This document shows, in pieces, positions 35,181 through 46,386 of a stretch of 64,000 nucleotides of DNA. Every line of letters begins with the position of its first letter. The stretch's first letter is position 1. The notes below the pieces were generated by a model that saw only the letters and a list, made by a program, of their open reading frames with translations, was not told where the DNA came from and made no database searches. Origin of the DNA: Termitomyces sp. T153 (Eukaryota > Basidiomycota > Agaricomycetes > Agaricales > Lyophyllaceae); contig JACKQL020000006.1 of NCBI GenBank assembly GCA_018296165.2, positions 806,001-870,000 of the forward strand, written 5' to 3'. The position numbers and the translations under genes were made by a program.

Positions 35181-35670
35181 AGACATGGTATGGTACTATG
35201 ATTGCAGATGGACACCTGCCCCAGTTTACAAGCCTAGGGACCATGTGTACTTGGATAGCTCAGACATTAAGACAACAAGGCCATCTCAGAAGCTGTCACA
35301 TTGTCATCCTGTCCCCTTCACAGTGGAGAAGAAGGTAGGGCCTTTGGCATACCAACTTAAACTCCCAATAGGCCTCTACCAACTGCATTCAGTCTTCAAT
35401 GTGATCAAGTCATTTCCAGCTCCAGATGATCCAATTCCAGGCTGTTATCCTAAGCCACCCCCACCACCAGTCCTGGTCAATGATGAGGAGGAGTATGAGG
35501 TGGAGGAAATCTTGGACAGCAGGGTATTCCAAGGGAAGTTGCAGTTCAAGGTAAAATGGAAGGGATATAGCATTGAGGACATTGCTTGGGAACCACAGGC
35601 TAATGTTCATGCATCAGGCTTGGTCCAGGACTTCTACCATAGGCATACCAATGCCCCAAAAGCTATTTGA
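35181..35670 (+). pseudogene. A1 integrase C-terminus and chromodomain
   Basis: The frame from 34975 ends with YEVEEILDSR, FKVKWKGY and WEPQANVH, a textbook chromodomain (about 35488-35620). Such domains target insertion to chromatin carrying particular histone marks. This is the best-preserved reading frame of A1. Confidence 0.9.
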
Positions 35671-35759
35671 GGCATCTACCCTATCTCACCAGCTGACCAG
35701 GCAATTCATGACTTCTTCTACCCAGTGCATTGAGGTGCTACATCTTAGAGGGGGGGTGA

Positions 35760-36192
35760 TGTCGGGGGACATCCCACTTGTTTCCCCTTCTCCTTCTCCA
35801 GTTCTTGTCAGATTTGCTCCACTATAGTTTTCCTTTATTCTCCTTCCTTTTCTCTATCTATTAGTTCTAGTTTCAGCCCTCAGGCTGCACTGGTTCTCTG
35901 TCCATAATTCAGACAAGTGTGGCCCCTTTGACACTGCCACTAGCTTATGTAATGCTGACCAATTGCTGACACATCACTTTTGTCTTTTTTCTCTGTCATA
36001 CTGTATAGTTGTTTCTCATGCTTCTGAAGCTTCTGAAGCATTACACCTGGCCTAGGGAATCTCTAGACTTGTTCTCTTTGAATTTTCCTTTGCCAGGTCA
36101 GTAGTTATCTCAGTAGACACTGTACAGTACTGAATAGACTTTGGATTTCCCTTTGCCAGCTGTGTGATTTAGCCACAGCCTCCATAGGTCAC
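35760..36192 (+). repeat. 3' LTR of A1, interrupted by A2
   Basis: Starts TGTCGGGGGAC after the polypurine tract. AGACTTGTTCT lies near 36063. It stops at ATAG plus GTCAC (36188-36192), where A2 begins; the missing last 7 nt (CCTTACA) are at 41806-41812. Confidence 0.88.
36188..36192 (+). other. Target-site duplication of A2 (left)
   Basis: GTCAC, repeated at 41801-41805 directly after the A2 3' LTR. Confidence 0.9.
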
Positions 36193-36562
36193 TGTCAGGG
36201 GACTTCCTTTTCCAACCTCTGTAACTGGTTTCAGCACCTCCACAGCTTGTCTGATGCCTCTATGGCTCTTTCCAGCACTGCAGAGATCTCCAGAGCACTG
36301 TGGAGTTCTCTGTATTACCTTAGCAACCCTCACCCTAGGGTTAGGAGTAACTCTGGTCACCTGTACAGTAGTTCCCATGCCTCTGCTGCCTGCTGATGCA
36401 CCATGCTGAGCAGCAGGGATTCTTAGACTTGTTCTCTTTAGATTTCCCTCTGCTAGGTGATTAGTTACCAATTTGTATCATCATTTACTCTACTAATATA
36501 CTTTGGATTCCCCTCTACTAGCTGTGTGACTCCAACCTGCCACACCAGAGGTTGCCCTTACA
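36193..36562 (+). repeat. 5' LTR of A2
   Basis: 370 bp from TGTCAGGGGACTTCC to GTTGCCCTTACA, the same length and nearly the same sequence as the 3' LTR at 41431-41800. AGACTTGTTCT lies at 36425-36435 and the complementary primer-binding site at 36565-36575. Confidence 0.92.
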
Positions 36563-36672
36563 GCAGAACAAGTCTCCTAAAACTGGCCTGGAAGCCCTAC
36601 AGAGCTGCAAGGAATATCCAAGCTGCTATCTGCCACTTCTCTGCCAGGATTAAGCATCACAGATTTCTATGT

Positions 36673-37869
36673 CTCAGCTTGCCAACCCAGACACACCCTC
36701 GGAGGCCCCAGCCCCACAGGACAAAGCCTGGACTCACCTGCTCCACCTAGAAACCCAGGTGCAATTAATGCAATCATCTCTCACCCACCACATGACCAAA
36801 CTCTCTACCCTCTGACAGACAATGGATCTCATCTCCCAATCCCTTCAAGCATTGCTAGAATGCCTAAGCCCTAACTCTGCCCCTCCTGCAGCTAAGAAAC
36901 CAACTCTGCCTGCTGTGGCATCTGCTCTGGCAGCTCCAGTGACTCTGTAGCCACAGATCCCTTGCCTGGCACTGTTAGATGCATATGATAGTGCTCATTC
37001 TGGCAGAGAGAGCTTCCTACAGTCCTGCCTCACCTACATCCACCTCAACACACTGAAAATAGCCTGGGTACTATCATACATAAAGATAGCACATGCCTCC
37101 ACTTATGCACTGTGAGTTTTCTGCCACTCCAGAGGTGTGGGGAGTTTCCCAGACTGGGCCACCTTTGAGAAGGACTTCTGCACAAAGTTCTTTCTGTTGG
37201 ACCCTGCTAAGATGGTGGCACTAACACTGCATGACAGGGAGCAGTATGAACAAGGAAAGTGTACTTTGAATGAGTACATCAACTCGTTCCAAGCCTTGGT
37301 TGAACAGGCTGCCTACCCCAACAGCCTCCAACTGTGCCTCACCTTCTGGGATGGCTTGCATCTTGCCTTGGTGGAATGCATTGACAACTTAGTAGAGGGT
37401 CACCCAACAATGAAAAGATTGCATCATGGTATGAGGTGGCTCCAGACCAATGGCAGCTCATGGAGATCTAGAGAGAGCTCCACCACCCCCATTCCATGCT
37501 GCACCCCACTGTGGTCAGCAACTTCTGCCTCTTTGCACCTACTCACCTAGCACTGGCCCTTGCTCCAGTGGCTCCCACCACTCATCCCCTACTACCAGGG
37601 ATCTCCATAGATGTGGATGTGGCCTGTTAACTCCACACAGCCCCACTATTGTGTTGGAGATGCAAGAAGTCCAGGCACTTTGCATGGCATTATCCCTTGG
37701 GCCTGGAGGTACACTACCTTTTCACAGCAGAGTGAGAGGAACTTCTCCTGCAGCTCCTGGCTGCAAATGATGCTGCTGGAGCTCCACTACTAGATGAGCC
37801 TAAGCCAGAGTTGACCCTAGAGGAGGACAACACATATTCCTCACCTCTGGAGTTTGAGGGGGATTTTTA
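36673..37869 (+). pseudogene. A2 gag
   Basis: Frames shift between 36673-36750 and 37137-37550. The central domain WATFEKDFCTKF...REQYEQGK..LNEYI..F..L is a typical retrotransposon gag domain. The acidic tail ends in a TAG at 37868. Stops and frameshifts are present. Confidence 0.8.
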
Positions 37870-37881
37870 GTCAAGTGATGG

Positions 37882-38500
37882 ATGAGGTATATACCTCCAT
37901 TGCTGGGTGCTAACAGGTTCTCTTGTCTGTCAATAGAAAATGAAACTGCCTTTTCCAATGCCCTTCATTCTGAGACAGAAGAACCTCAAAGCCCCCCTCC
38001 AGATGTACAAATACTAACTCCGGAGCCCCTGCTAAGCTCTCTGACACCTCCAAAGGTCTATTGGCATGGCCCCACTTGGGCATGTCAAATGCCTCAACAG
38101 TATGTGATAGCCTCCACTCCATCCACCCACTCCCTATGCTTTAATGTGGAGATTGAGACCATGGATACTCAGCAGACCCATGGAGTCACAGCCCTCCTGG
38201 ACAGTGGAGCTACAGGACTGTTGCTGAATACAAAGTTTATCAAATACCACAGCCTCACTATGCAGCCCCTCTCTAAGCCCATTCCAGTCTACAATATTAA
38301 TGGAATGCCCAACAAAACTAGCACCATTAACTCTGTGGTGGATCTGGTTCTCTGATATCAAAACTATGTGGAATGCACTATATTTGCCGTCACCAGCCTG
38401 AGGAGGCAGGACATGATCCTTGGGTTTACGTGGCTCCAAGAGCATAACCCTGAGGTTGACTAGACTAGAGGAGAGGTGACTATGAGCAGATGCCCTAGAA
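37882..38500 (+). pseudogene. A2 protease region
   Basis: The 157-residue frame 37882-38355 contains VTALLDSGATGLLLN and YNINGMPNKT, matching A1 and A3, then a TGA at 38353-38355. The retropepsin DSG is intact. Confidence 0.8.
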
Positions 38501-38859
38501 AGTGCTCCACCTGCACCACAGAGGACAGAGCGGAGCATTAGACCCAAGTCTAGGAATGCACAGCCATCCAAGCATGTTGTGCTGGCCTTCTCTCCTTTGC
38601 TAATCTAGACCTCCTGGATCCCCCACCTCTGGCATTCTCTCATAGGAAGGCCCTCTACAAAGACAATTGGAGCAATGGCAGAGCCCCAGGAGAGGAGTGT
38701 GGAGAGGAGTTTGGTGGCATACACCAACTGGAGCTCTTAGATAAAGTGATAGAGGTGGGGGATCAAATTTATATGACTGCTATCCACTAGCTGCCCTCTG
38801 TCACAGAGATTAGGGCTAGCCAGACTACATCCCAGAGGCTGGCCCAGGCCTTTGCCACT

Positions 38860-39825
38860 AACACCATGCCTAAAGAGTTCCAGGAGGCAGTACCCTCCTA
38901 CTTGCATGCATTTGAGAATGTGTTCTCCAAGGCCTCCTTTGACTTGCTTCTGGAGTGCAAGAGGTAGGACCATGCTATTGAACTGCTGCCTGACTTGGCA
39001 CCCTCCAGCTGTAAGGTCTACCCCCTTGCACCCAGAAAGCAGAATGAGCTCAACACCTTCCTCCAGGAGAACTTGGACTCTGGTCATATCCATCCATACA
39101 AATCCCCAATGGCTTCTCTGGTCTTCTTCATCAAGAAGAAGGATGGCTTCCTCTGACTGGTAGAGGACTACCAGGTACTCAATGCCATGATGGTGAAGAA
39201 TTGCTAGCCTCTTTTCCTCATCTCCGAACTCATTAACAACCTCCAGAGCATGCAATACTTCACAAAACTGGACATCCGGTGGGGTTACAACAATGTGTGC
39301 ATCCAGGAGGGAGACAAATGGAAGGTGGCCTTCTGAACCAACTAGGAGTTGTTCAAACTACTTGTTATGTTCTTTGGTCTCACCAATAGCCCCACCACTT
39401 TCTAGACCATGATGAATGACATCTTCCAGGACCTCATTGTGGAGGGTGTAGTGTGTGTGTATCTTGACAACATCCTCATCTATACCAAATCATTGGAGGA
39501 ACACCATTGGATCACTCGTCTCATCCTGGAATGCCTCCACTAGCACCAGCTCTACTTCAAACTGGAAAAGTGCAAGTTTGAACAAACTCAGATTGAGTAC
39601 TTTGGCCTAATCATCTCTCACGGAGCTGCAGAGATGGACCTGGTGAAGGTAGCAGGTATGGCAAAGTGGCTGGAGCCCCAGAGCAAGAAGGAAGTACAGG
39701 CATTCCTTGGGTTTGCCAACTTCTACTGAAGATTCATCTAGGATTTCTCACATCATGCTTACCCACTGTTTGACCTCATAGGAAAGAATGTTACATGGAG
39801 CTGGGGACCTCCAGAGCAGTTGGCC
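38860..39825 (+). pseudogene. A2 reverse transcriptase
   Basis: Readable motifs: PKEFQEAVPSYLHAFENVFSK, FIKKKDGF, DIRWGYNNV, MFFGLTN, VCVYLDNILIYTKSLEEH and FLGFANFY. The catalytic box reads YLDN. TGA replaces an expected Arg codon in the L-R-L-V-E-D segment (about 39151) and in FY-R-RF (about 39727). Confidence 0.85.
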
Positions 39826-40870
39826 TGGGGACCATGGAATGGAGAAGGGGATAATAGTAACATTATGCTCCTCTGCCCTGAATTGTTTGCGATCTGAGCC
39901 ACAGAGGGCCTTGCTGTTGATAGAGTGGAAGCAGACATCCTCCAGGACATCTGATGGGGTAATAAGAACAGTTGATAGAAGGAGCTTGTGGCACAGGCTG
40001 CTCAGATGCTGAAATCAGGGCATGTTACAGGTGTTAAGGTGGTGCACACTGATGAATGGGCTCTCCAAGATGGAATCCTGACCTTCCAAGACTGTATCTA
40101 TGTCCCTAACATTTCAGAGCTCCATCAGAGGATTGTGGAGCAATACCATGACTCCTGCATTGCAGGGCACCCAGGGTGGTGGAAGACACTGGAGCTAGTG
40201 TCACAGAACTACTGGTGGCCCCAGATATCCCAGTACATTGGATCCTACACCAGTACCTGCGATCTCTGTCTCCAGACCAAGCCCCAGTGTAGACTAACCT
40301 ACAGACAGTTACACCTGCTCCCAGTGCCTGTGGAATGATGGAGCATAGCATCCATGGACTTCATCATAGAGCTCCCCAACACCTATGATTACAATGCAAT
40401 TATGGTGGTGGTGGATCTGTACAGAAAGAGAGTGCACTTCATTCTGACCCACACCACCTGCTCTGCCATGGGTGCTGCAAAGCTGTACCAGAGGAATGTC
40501 TGGAAGCTCCATGGCCTCTCCAACACTTATGTTTTGGATTAGGGACTGCAGTTTGTGGCAGAGTTCACCTGTGAGCTCTACTGACTGCTTGGAGTAAAGC
40601 TTCACACCACTACTGCCTACCATCCACAGTCTGACAACCAGACAGAGCATGTAAACCAGGAGTTGGAACAGTATCTCTGCCTCTTTTGCAATAAGTGCCA
40701 AGACAACTGGGATGAACTCCTTCCTAATACCAAATTTCAGTACAACAACCATATTCACTCATCCACTCAGTTTTCCCCATTCTTCCTCAATACCAGATGG
40801 CATCTGCACATGGGTTTTGAACCCTGGGCCTGACCCTTGGAGAATGAGGCAGTAAACAAATTTGTGGACC
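39826..40870 (+). pseudogene. A2 integrase
   Basis: From the linker through VVHTDEWALQDGILTFQD, YHDSCIAGHP, YTSTCDLC, SMDFIIELPN and, after stops, HPQSDNQTEHVNQ and FQYNNHIHSSTQFSPFF. The zinc-binding and DDE landmarks are present in order. Confidence 0.85.
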
Positions 40871-41154
40871 AGATGAAGAAGGACCCCAGAGTGCAGATAT
40901 CAGCCCAGAGATTGAGTCTACCTGGATGCCTCTGATATTATGACCATCCATCCCTCAAAAAAGCTGTCACACTACCAGTTAGGACCATTCATAGTGGAAT
41001 GACAGGTAGGACCCTTGGCTTATCAACTCTGACTCCCTGCCAGGATGTGCCACCTTCATCCAGTGTTCAACATGGTCAAACTAACTCCAGCTCTTAAAGA
41101 TCCTATCCTGGGGCAATGTCTGCTACCTCTGCTGCTTCCAGTGCTGGTCAACAA

Positions 41155-41403
41155 CAATAAAGAGTATATAGTAGAAGAAATCTTGGACAGCCATTTATTC
41201 TGGAGATGACTATAGTACAAGGTGAAGTGGAAAGGCTATGGGATCAAGGATATTTCCTGGGAGCCATAGGAGAATGTACATGCCCCCAGACTTGTTAAGG
41301 AGTTCCATCAGAGACATCCAGATGCTCCACACACTATATGGGGCATCTATCCTATCTCAGCAGCAGACTATGCAATCAGGGACTACTTCTACCCTGCACA
41401 TTG
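41155..41403 (+). pseudogene. A2 chromodomain
   Basis: YIVEEILDSHLFW, a stop, then YKVKWKGYGIKDISWEP and a stop, then NVHAPRLVKEFHQRHPDAP, ending TGA near 41403. A polypurine tract (AGAGGGGGGGTGA) follows. Confidence 0.85.
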
Positions 41404-41430
41404 AGATGCTGCATGCTAGAGGGGGGGTGA

Positions 41431-41800
41431 TGTCAGGGGACTTCCTTTTCCAACCTCTATAATCAGTTCCAGCACCTCTACAGCTTATCCAATGCCTCTG
41501 TGGCTCTTTCCAGCACTGCAGAGATTTCCAGAGCACTGTGGAGTTCTCTGTATTACCTCAGCAACTCTTGCTCTAGGGATAGGAGTAATTCCAGTCACCT
41601 GTACAGTAGTTCCCATGCCTCCACCACCCACTGATGTGCCATGCTAAGCAGCGGGGATCCTTAGACTTGTTCTCTTCAGATTCCCCTCTGCTAGGTGATT
41701 AGTTACCAATTTGTATTGTTATTTACTCCACTAATATACTTCAGATTCCCCTCTGCTAGCTGCATGACTCCAATCCACCATACCAGAGGTTGCCCTTACA
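41431..41800 (+). repeat. 3' LTR of A2
   Basis: 370 bp, TGTCAGGGGAC to TGCCCTTACA, followed by the target duplication GTCAC at 41801-41805. Confidence 0.92.
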
Positions 41801-41812
41801 GTCACCCTTACA
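41801..41812 (+). other. A2 right target duplication and last 7 nt of A1 3' LTR
   Basis: GTCAC (41801-41805) then CCTTACA (41806-41812), the terminal bases of the A1 LTR displaced 5.6 kb from the rest. Confidence 0.85.
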
Positions 41813-42205
41813 GGCACTGTAGAGGCAGTTAATAAAATTTCCAATTAGGAGAAGTGGACACCACTTCTTTTGGGGACTTTGCTGAGTCTCTGATAGTTGG
41901 TGCAGAGTCAGAGAGGCCCTCATTCCTTTTGGCAGCTAGGTTGTGACTCCAGCAGAGGTCAGGGCACATGATATTCTGCTGAGCTTATAAAGTGAGTGTC
42001 CCAAGTTTGGCTTTTGGCCGGTTGCAGATTTTGTTGAGGGACAGAAGTGCCACTCTTCAAGTTTGACTCTACAATGGGTATTGGGGGAATGCATTACTCT
42101 TCCCTTGCAGAATGCATCAGCCAATTCATGGTACCCTGGAGAAACTACTTCATGTGGGATTTGCTCCTCTATTGCTTCAGTGGGGTGGTCCCTGTGCATA
42201 GACAT
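41813..42205 (-). pseudogene. Gypsy family E reverse transcriptase N-terminal fragment
   Basis: On the minus strand: EEQIPHEVVSPGYHELADAF, LGHSLYKLSR and, after a stop, a stretch ending PLLLIGNFINCLYSA, equivalent to the YPLPLI..L motif of Gypsy RTs. It is cut at 41813 by the A1 end. Families A, B and C differ in this region. Confidence 0.6.
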
Positions 42206-43200
42206 CTTTTGACCAGGATGGTGCTAATAGTTTCGGTATTGGGAGTTCTCCAGATGAGTGTTGGAGTGGAGGGGGTGGGGCCCAGGGCTGTATTGCCAGG
42301 GTCCAGAGTTGTGTAGTGGGGTCCAGGGCTGCTTGGAGTTGTGGGTTGTGGCACCTTGGTTCTTTACATCATTTCATGAGATGTTGGGGGAGAAGCCTTG
42401 GAGGGGCATCCAAGGAGGTGGAGGTGCATCTTTGATACTAGGAGTCTCTGGGTTGATGTTTGCTAGGAGTAGATTTGGAGTTGCAATAGCAGAGTCTAGA
42501 GCTACTTAGAGTCATTGGTTGTTTCTAAGCCAATTTGGTGAAGAAGCCTTCAAGGCACATTCAAAGGAACCTGAGTGGGAGTGTGTTTTCAGTTGTTGAG
42601 ACCTCTGGGTGTGAGGTGATTGGGTGTTGAGGTTGTGACAATGGAGTCTGGAGGGGCAATGGAGGTTTCTGCTTCTTTCAGAGAACATGTTAGTGAGTTC
42701 CTGATACTTTGGGGTAACTACTTCATATAGAATGTCTTTCTCCTGTCTTTGCTCTGGCAGAGTAGTTGTAGTGCTGTGGCATTCTTTTGGTAAGGACAGC
42801 AGAGTTGATAATAAATAGGAGCCCCATCTTGTGAAGTGCATGTAGATGTGGCAGCATTGAATATTTGGATGCTAGGAGTTCTGGATTGATGGGGGAGGGT
42901 GTTGAAGTTCTGGGTGGCTGAATTCAGAGTTGTCTAGTATCATTGGTTGGAGTGCTACAGTCCTCATGTTGATCTCTAGGAGGGTTGGGAAGAAGCTTTG
43001 GAGAGTGTTCAAGAGGAGCTGGAGCAGAGGTGCATTTTCCTCCTTTCTTGGCTGTCTTGAGGGTCAAGGAGTTTCCTGGTTGCTCTGGAGCTGCTGGTGT
43101 CAGGTCAGAAGTATTGGGGCTCTAGAGAACTAGAGGGAGAAAGAGAGGGGGTTTCCTGGGGTTGTATCTGTGCTGGGGAATTTCATTGTGGGGCTTGTCC
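42206..43200 (-). pseudogene. Family E pre-RT linker with duplicated segment
   Basis: The Pro/Thr-rich minus-strand frame (42169-42354) and a second copy of the YEVVTPKYQELTNMFSE segment (near 42700) show that the pre-RT region is tandemly duplicated, about 550 bp apart. G-rich on the plus strand; many stops. Confidence 0.45.
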
Positions 43201-44221
43201 AGTCAAATTTTGGGCAGGATTGACATCCTGGTTACTAGAGTAGTCCTAGCTGGTTGTGAAGATTGGATTTGAGGTTGGTAGGGAGTGCTGGTCTTGGAAT
43301 CTTAATTCATTGTTGAGGAGGGGAAGGTTGTCAGAGTCAGAGGTGACTCCAATAGTAGCAGGACTTGTGTTGGAGAGTTAGTGTTCTAGGGGGTTGTTGA
43401 GAGGGTGTGGAGAGTTTGAGTTTCTTGTTGGGGAAGTGTCAGAGGCTTTTGCAGTTGACACAGGAGAGTGGGAACCATTAGGAGTTGTCAGGTCAGATAT
43501 TGGTGACATATGAACTTTGGACAAAGCTGTAAGGGGTCTAAGAGAAGTCAGTATTGTTTTTGGGTCCTTAGGGAGAGGTGTAGCATTGAAGAGGACTGGT
43601 CTGGAGTTGGGTGGTTATTCCAGTTGGGGTGAGGTTGGGCCATTGGGATTTAAGAGTTTGGTTGACAAAGCCAGGGGAAGCTAGGAGTGTTGGGGAGTGG
43701 GGTGTGTGGCTAGGTGGCTAGTAGTCAGAGGTCTTGTTGTTGTCTGTTGGCAAGGAGAATAGTTTGCCCTCACGCAGCAAGTGATCATCTCTGGTGGGGC
43801 TTGTATTACTATTAGAGGACTTGGAGGGAAGGGGGTGGTGTTAGTGAGGCACCAGAGGAGTTGTTGAACAATTGAACAATTATTGTTGGGGTTAGTTGAT
43901 TAAGTTATTGGTGGTGTCATGGTCAACCTTAGCAAGGTGGAGTTGGCAGAGAAGAGAGGAGTGCATGGGGAGTGCAGGGAGAGATAGGCAGAGAGAGTAT
44001 CCAGGGAGAAAACCATTGTAGGGTGATGTGTGGCCAGGATAGAGAAGATGTTAGTGTCTGATCCACAACTTAATGTGCCCTCACAATCAGGGCATGACAG
44101 AATGGAGTGTAGTGGGTTTCAGGTATGGGCCAACCATAAACATTGGTTAAACTTCTGGTGGGAATGTGCACAGGGTTGATTGCAGACATGAAAAATGGGG
44201 TAAGGGGGAGTCTTGATATTA
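43201..44221. other. G/T-rich repeat-derived stretch, unassigned
   Basis: Plus-strand G/T bias continues from family E. No convincing frame or motif. It is probably decayed transposon. Confidence 0.35.
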
Positions 44222-44716
44222 TGTTAGGTTCTGCTGACCATGGAGGCTCAGCTTAACTGGAGAAGTCCTTACTAGGCAGACACAACATCCTACAGTGATA
44301 ACCTAGCACTTTGGGGAGGTCCAGCTTCAGATAGTTGTGAGAGTAAGCTAGGAGATATGGTCTGAGCAAGTCTGAAGTGGTCCAGAGAAGTCCAAGACAA
44401 GGTACAAAGAAGGGTTGGGCTTGAAGAAGTTTCAGATACAAGTCCAGGAGTGAGTATTGATGATGCAGAGCAACAGAGGCTACACAAGTGATAGGAGTGA
44501 GGCCAGAGTTTGATGGGGGATTGATGGATGTTGATGGGTTCTGGGGCAAGCAAATAGCAAGGTCTGGAGTTGGTTATAAATGTTTGGAAGGTCATGATTG
44601 TAAGTGCAGGATTCATAACAGCATTAGAGTTGAAGGGGACTTGGACATGACAAAGGAAATATCAAGATTAAAGTATGGGATGCTACTCTACAACTTATAC
44701 ACTAACTACTGGAACA
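44222..44716 (+). repeat. Element D long direct repeat, copy 1
   Basis: TGTTAGGTTCTGCTGACC opens a segment of about 0.5 kb that recurs at 47486. Shared blocks include CTCAGCTTAACTGG.AAAGTCC-type, TAGGCAGACACAA, GGTTATAAATGT and ACTCTACAACTTA. The end, ACTACTGGAACA, is approximate. Confidence 0.65.
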
Positions 44717-46386
44717 GCTCTGGGGATAGTGGGTCTTGCAGCAGAGCTTGTTGGGATCATGTGAAGTTGATGCATGCTAGTTATAGTCAGTGAGCAGGCC
44801 ATGGTGATATAGTGATGGGATCAAACAGGAACATGGGCCACTCTGGGGATGTCATGATGCTCTGGAGCTGGTTGAGTAGGTCAGGGTGACAAATCAGTAA
44901 CATACACTGGTGTCAGGAATAGTGAGGGATTCCAGGGGCTCAGGAGGGGAAGGGGAAGTGTTGGGGCCTGCAGGGAATGCATCAGGGTTTGCCAGGAGGG
45001 CTGTTAGGGTTTGCCAGGAGGGCTGTTAGGGTTTGCCAGAGAAGCATCAGAGTTAGCTGGAGTAAGCATTGTGGGTGAACAAAGGTTGGGGGAGGGGGGG
45101 GAGGACTCTAGAGAAGCAAGGTGGCTTGGGGGGTTCTGTGGGTTGTGACACCCACTACCCCAAGACTCTTGGCAATCACTCTCTCTCCTAGCAAATTTCC
45201 CTCCAGCATGGCTCATCTTTTAGCAATCAGAGCCACAGAAATGATGAGCATAAGGGGCAACTGAAGCATCACCCATACATGTCTAATGTAGCAGGGGACT
45301 GTGGATAAACAGACTGTCAAGGATGCCATTTAGGCCTAACATGCCCCCTTGGGCAAATGCATGCAGTGTGCAAAACAGTTCCACATGCAACAATCTCAGC
45401 ATCTGCACAACTGTGTTCACCCTTACTTCCCACATAACCTTTTCAGCTATTTGCACAATGAGGGATGTCTTTGGGTTTGTACATGAGGTTATTAGTGCCT
45501 ATTGGCCACCATTTATAGATCTGTATTTTTGATGAAGCATGTAATGATGCAAGGGCTATTTACAATGTATACATATCAATATGTAAATGATCTAGAGTCA
45601 AAAAGTGTGTAATGTTCCAACAAGAAAAGAGTGATAAAGAGGGAGAAGTGAGAGGATGCACAAAAAGTAGTAATGATGAAAAAATTGTGGCAAAACAACT
45701 CTTGCCAACATAAGGAGATTTTCTGACATAATTGTACTGAAACTCCTGGATGAAATCAATAACTGACTCATCACTGAACTAACTGCTGAAATTGTACTTC
45801 TTCAAGTAGCAATGACTGACTGAACAATCTAAGAACTGCTGACTGGACTACTCTGAAGAGCATATAAGAATCTGTGTGCTGCTGACATGGGACTGTTGAG
45901 CTCACCTGAATGGTGACAATGGTGCTACTGGTGCAAGACTGATGCACAACTGAACATGCAAGGCCATTACATAAAATGATACAAGTGAAACCTCAGGCCC
46001 TACTATTCCAACTCAGCATCTGCCAAAACATTGGCACTAAATCATGAACAGCATTTGGCTTGCACTTGGGGAGGCTAAGATAATGTGATGGTTGTACATG
46101 CTTGCTGCACAGAGGCCTCCATAAATGCTCCTTACCCCTGAAACCTGCATTTACATTGACCCTTTTAGCTATCCACACAATGAGGGATGTTTTTGGGTTT
46201 GTACATGAGGTTATTAGCACCTATCAGCTGCCAAAAAGTGGCTGCCATTTATAGATCTGTATTGTTGATGACACATGGCAATGATGCAAGGGCTATGAAA
46301 GAAGGGCTGAATAGCAGTGGAGGGGATGGTGGTGGTGATGATATGATGCAGGAAGCTGATGAATGAAAAATAAATAGTTGTCTTAC
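44717..46386. repeat. Element D interior with a 120-130 bp direct repeat
   Basis: 45438-45559 and 46162-46296 share CACAATGAGGGATGT, TTTGGGTTTGTACATGAGG, TTATAGATCTGTATT and GATGCAAGGGCTAT. No reading frame of note is found here. A low-complexity GGTTTGCCAGGAGGGCTGTTAG doublet is near 44990-45030. Confidence 0.6.

Larger units (their letters stand above)
31978..35759 (+). mobile_element. Internal region of Ty3/Gypsy chromodomain element A1, internally deleted
   Basis: The order is gag, protease, RT/RNase H, integrase and chromodomain, as in Ty3/Gypsy chromoviruses. Compared with A2, about 0.8 kb is missing from the gag C-terminal half and about 0.8 kb between protease and the RT palm. The element could therefore not be autonomous even before point decay. 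A purine tract (AGAGGGGGGGTGA) precedes the 3' LTR. Confidence 0.85.
36563..41430 (+). mobile_element. Internal region of Ty3/Gypsy element A2, lacking RNase H
   Basis: The gag, protease, RT, integrase and chromodomain order is complete except that RNase H is missing. The junction near 39825 joins the end of RT (a WSWGPPEQ-like segment) directly to the linker GEGDNSNIMLLCPELF. Many in-frame stops sit where Arg CGA codons are expected. Confidence 0.88.

Noticed and set aside
31566..41812. A1 as a complete element with a 5-bp target duplication
   Set aside because: Flanks GCATC (before 31566) and GGCAC-like bases (after 41812) do not match, and the two LTR U3 regions differ.
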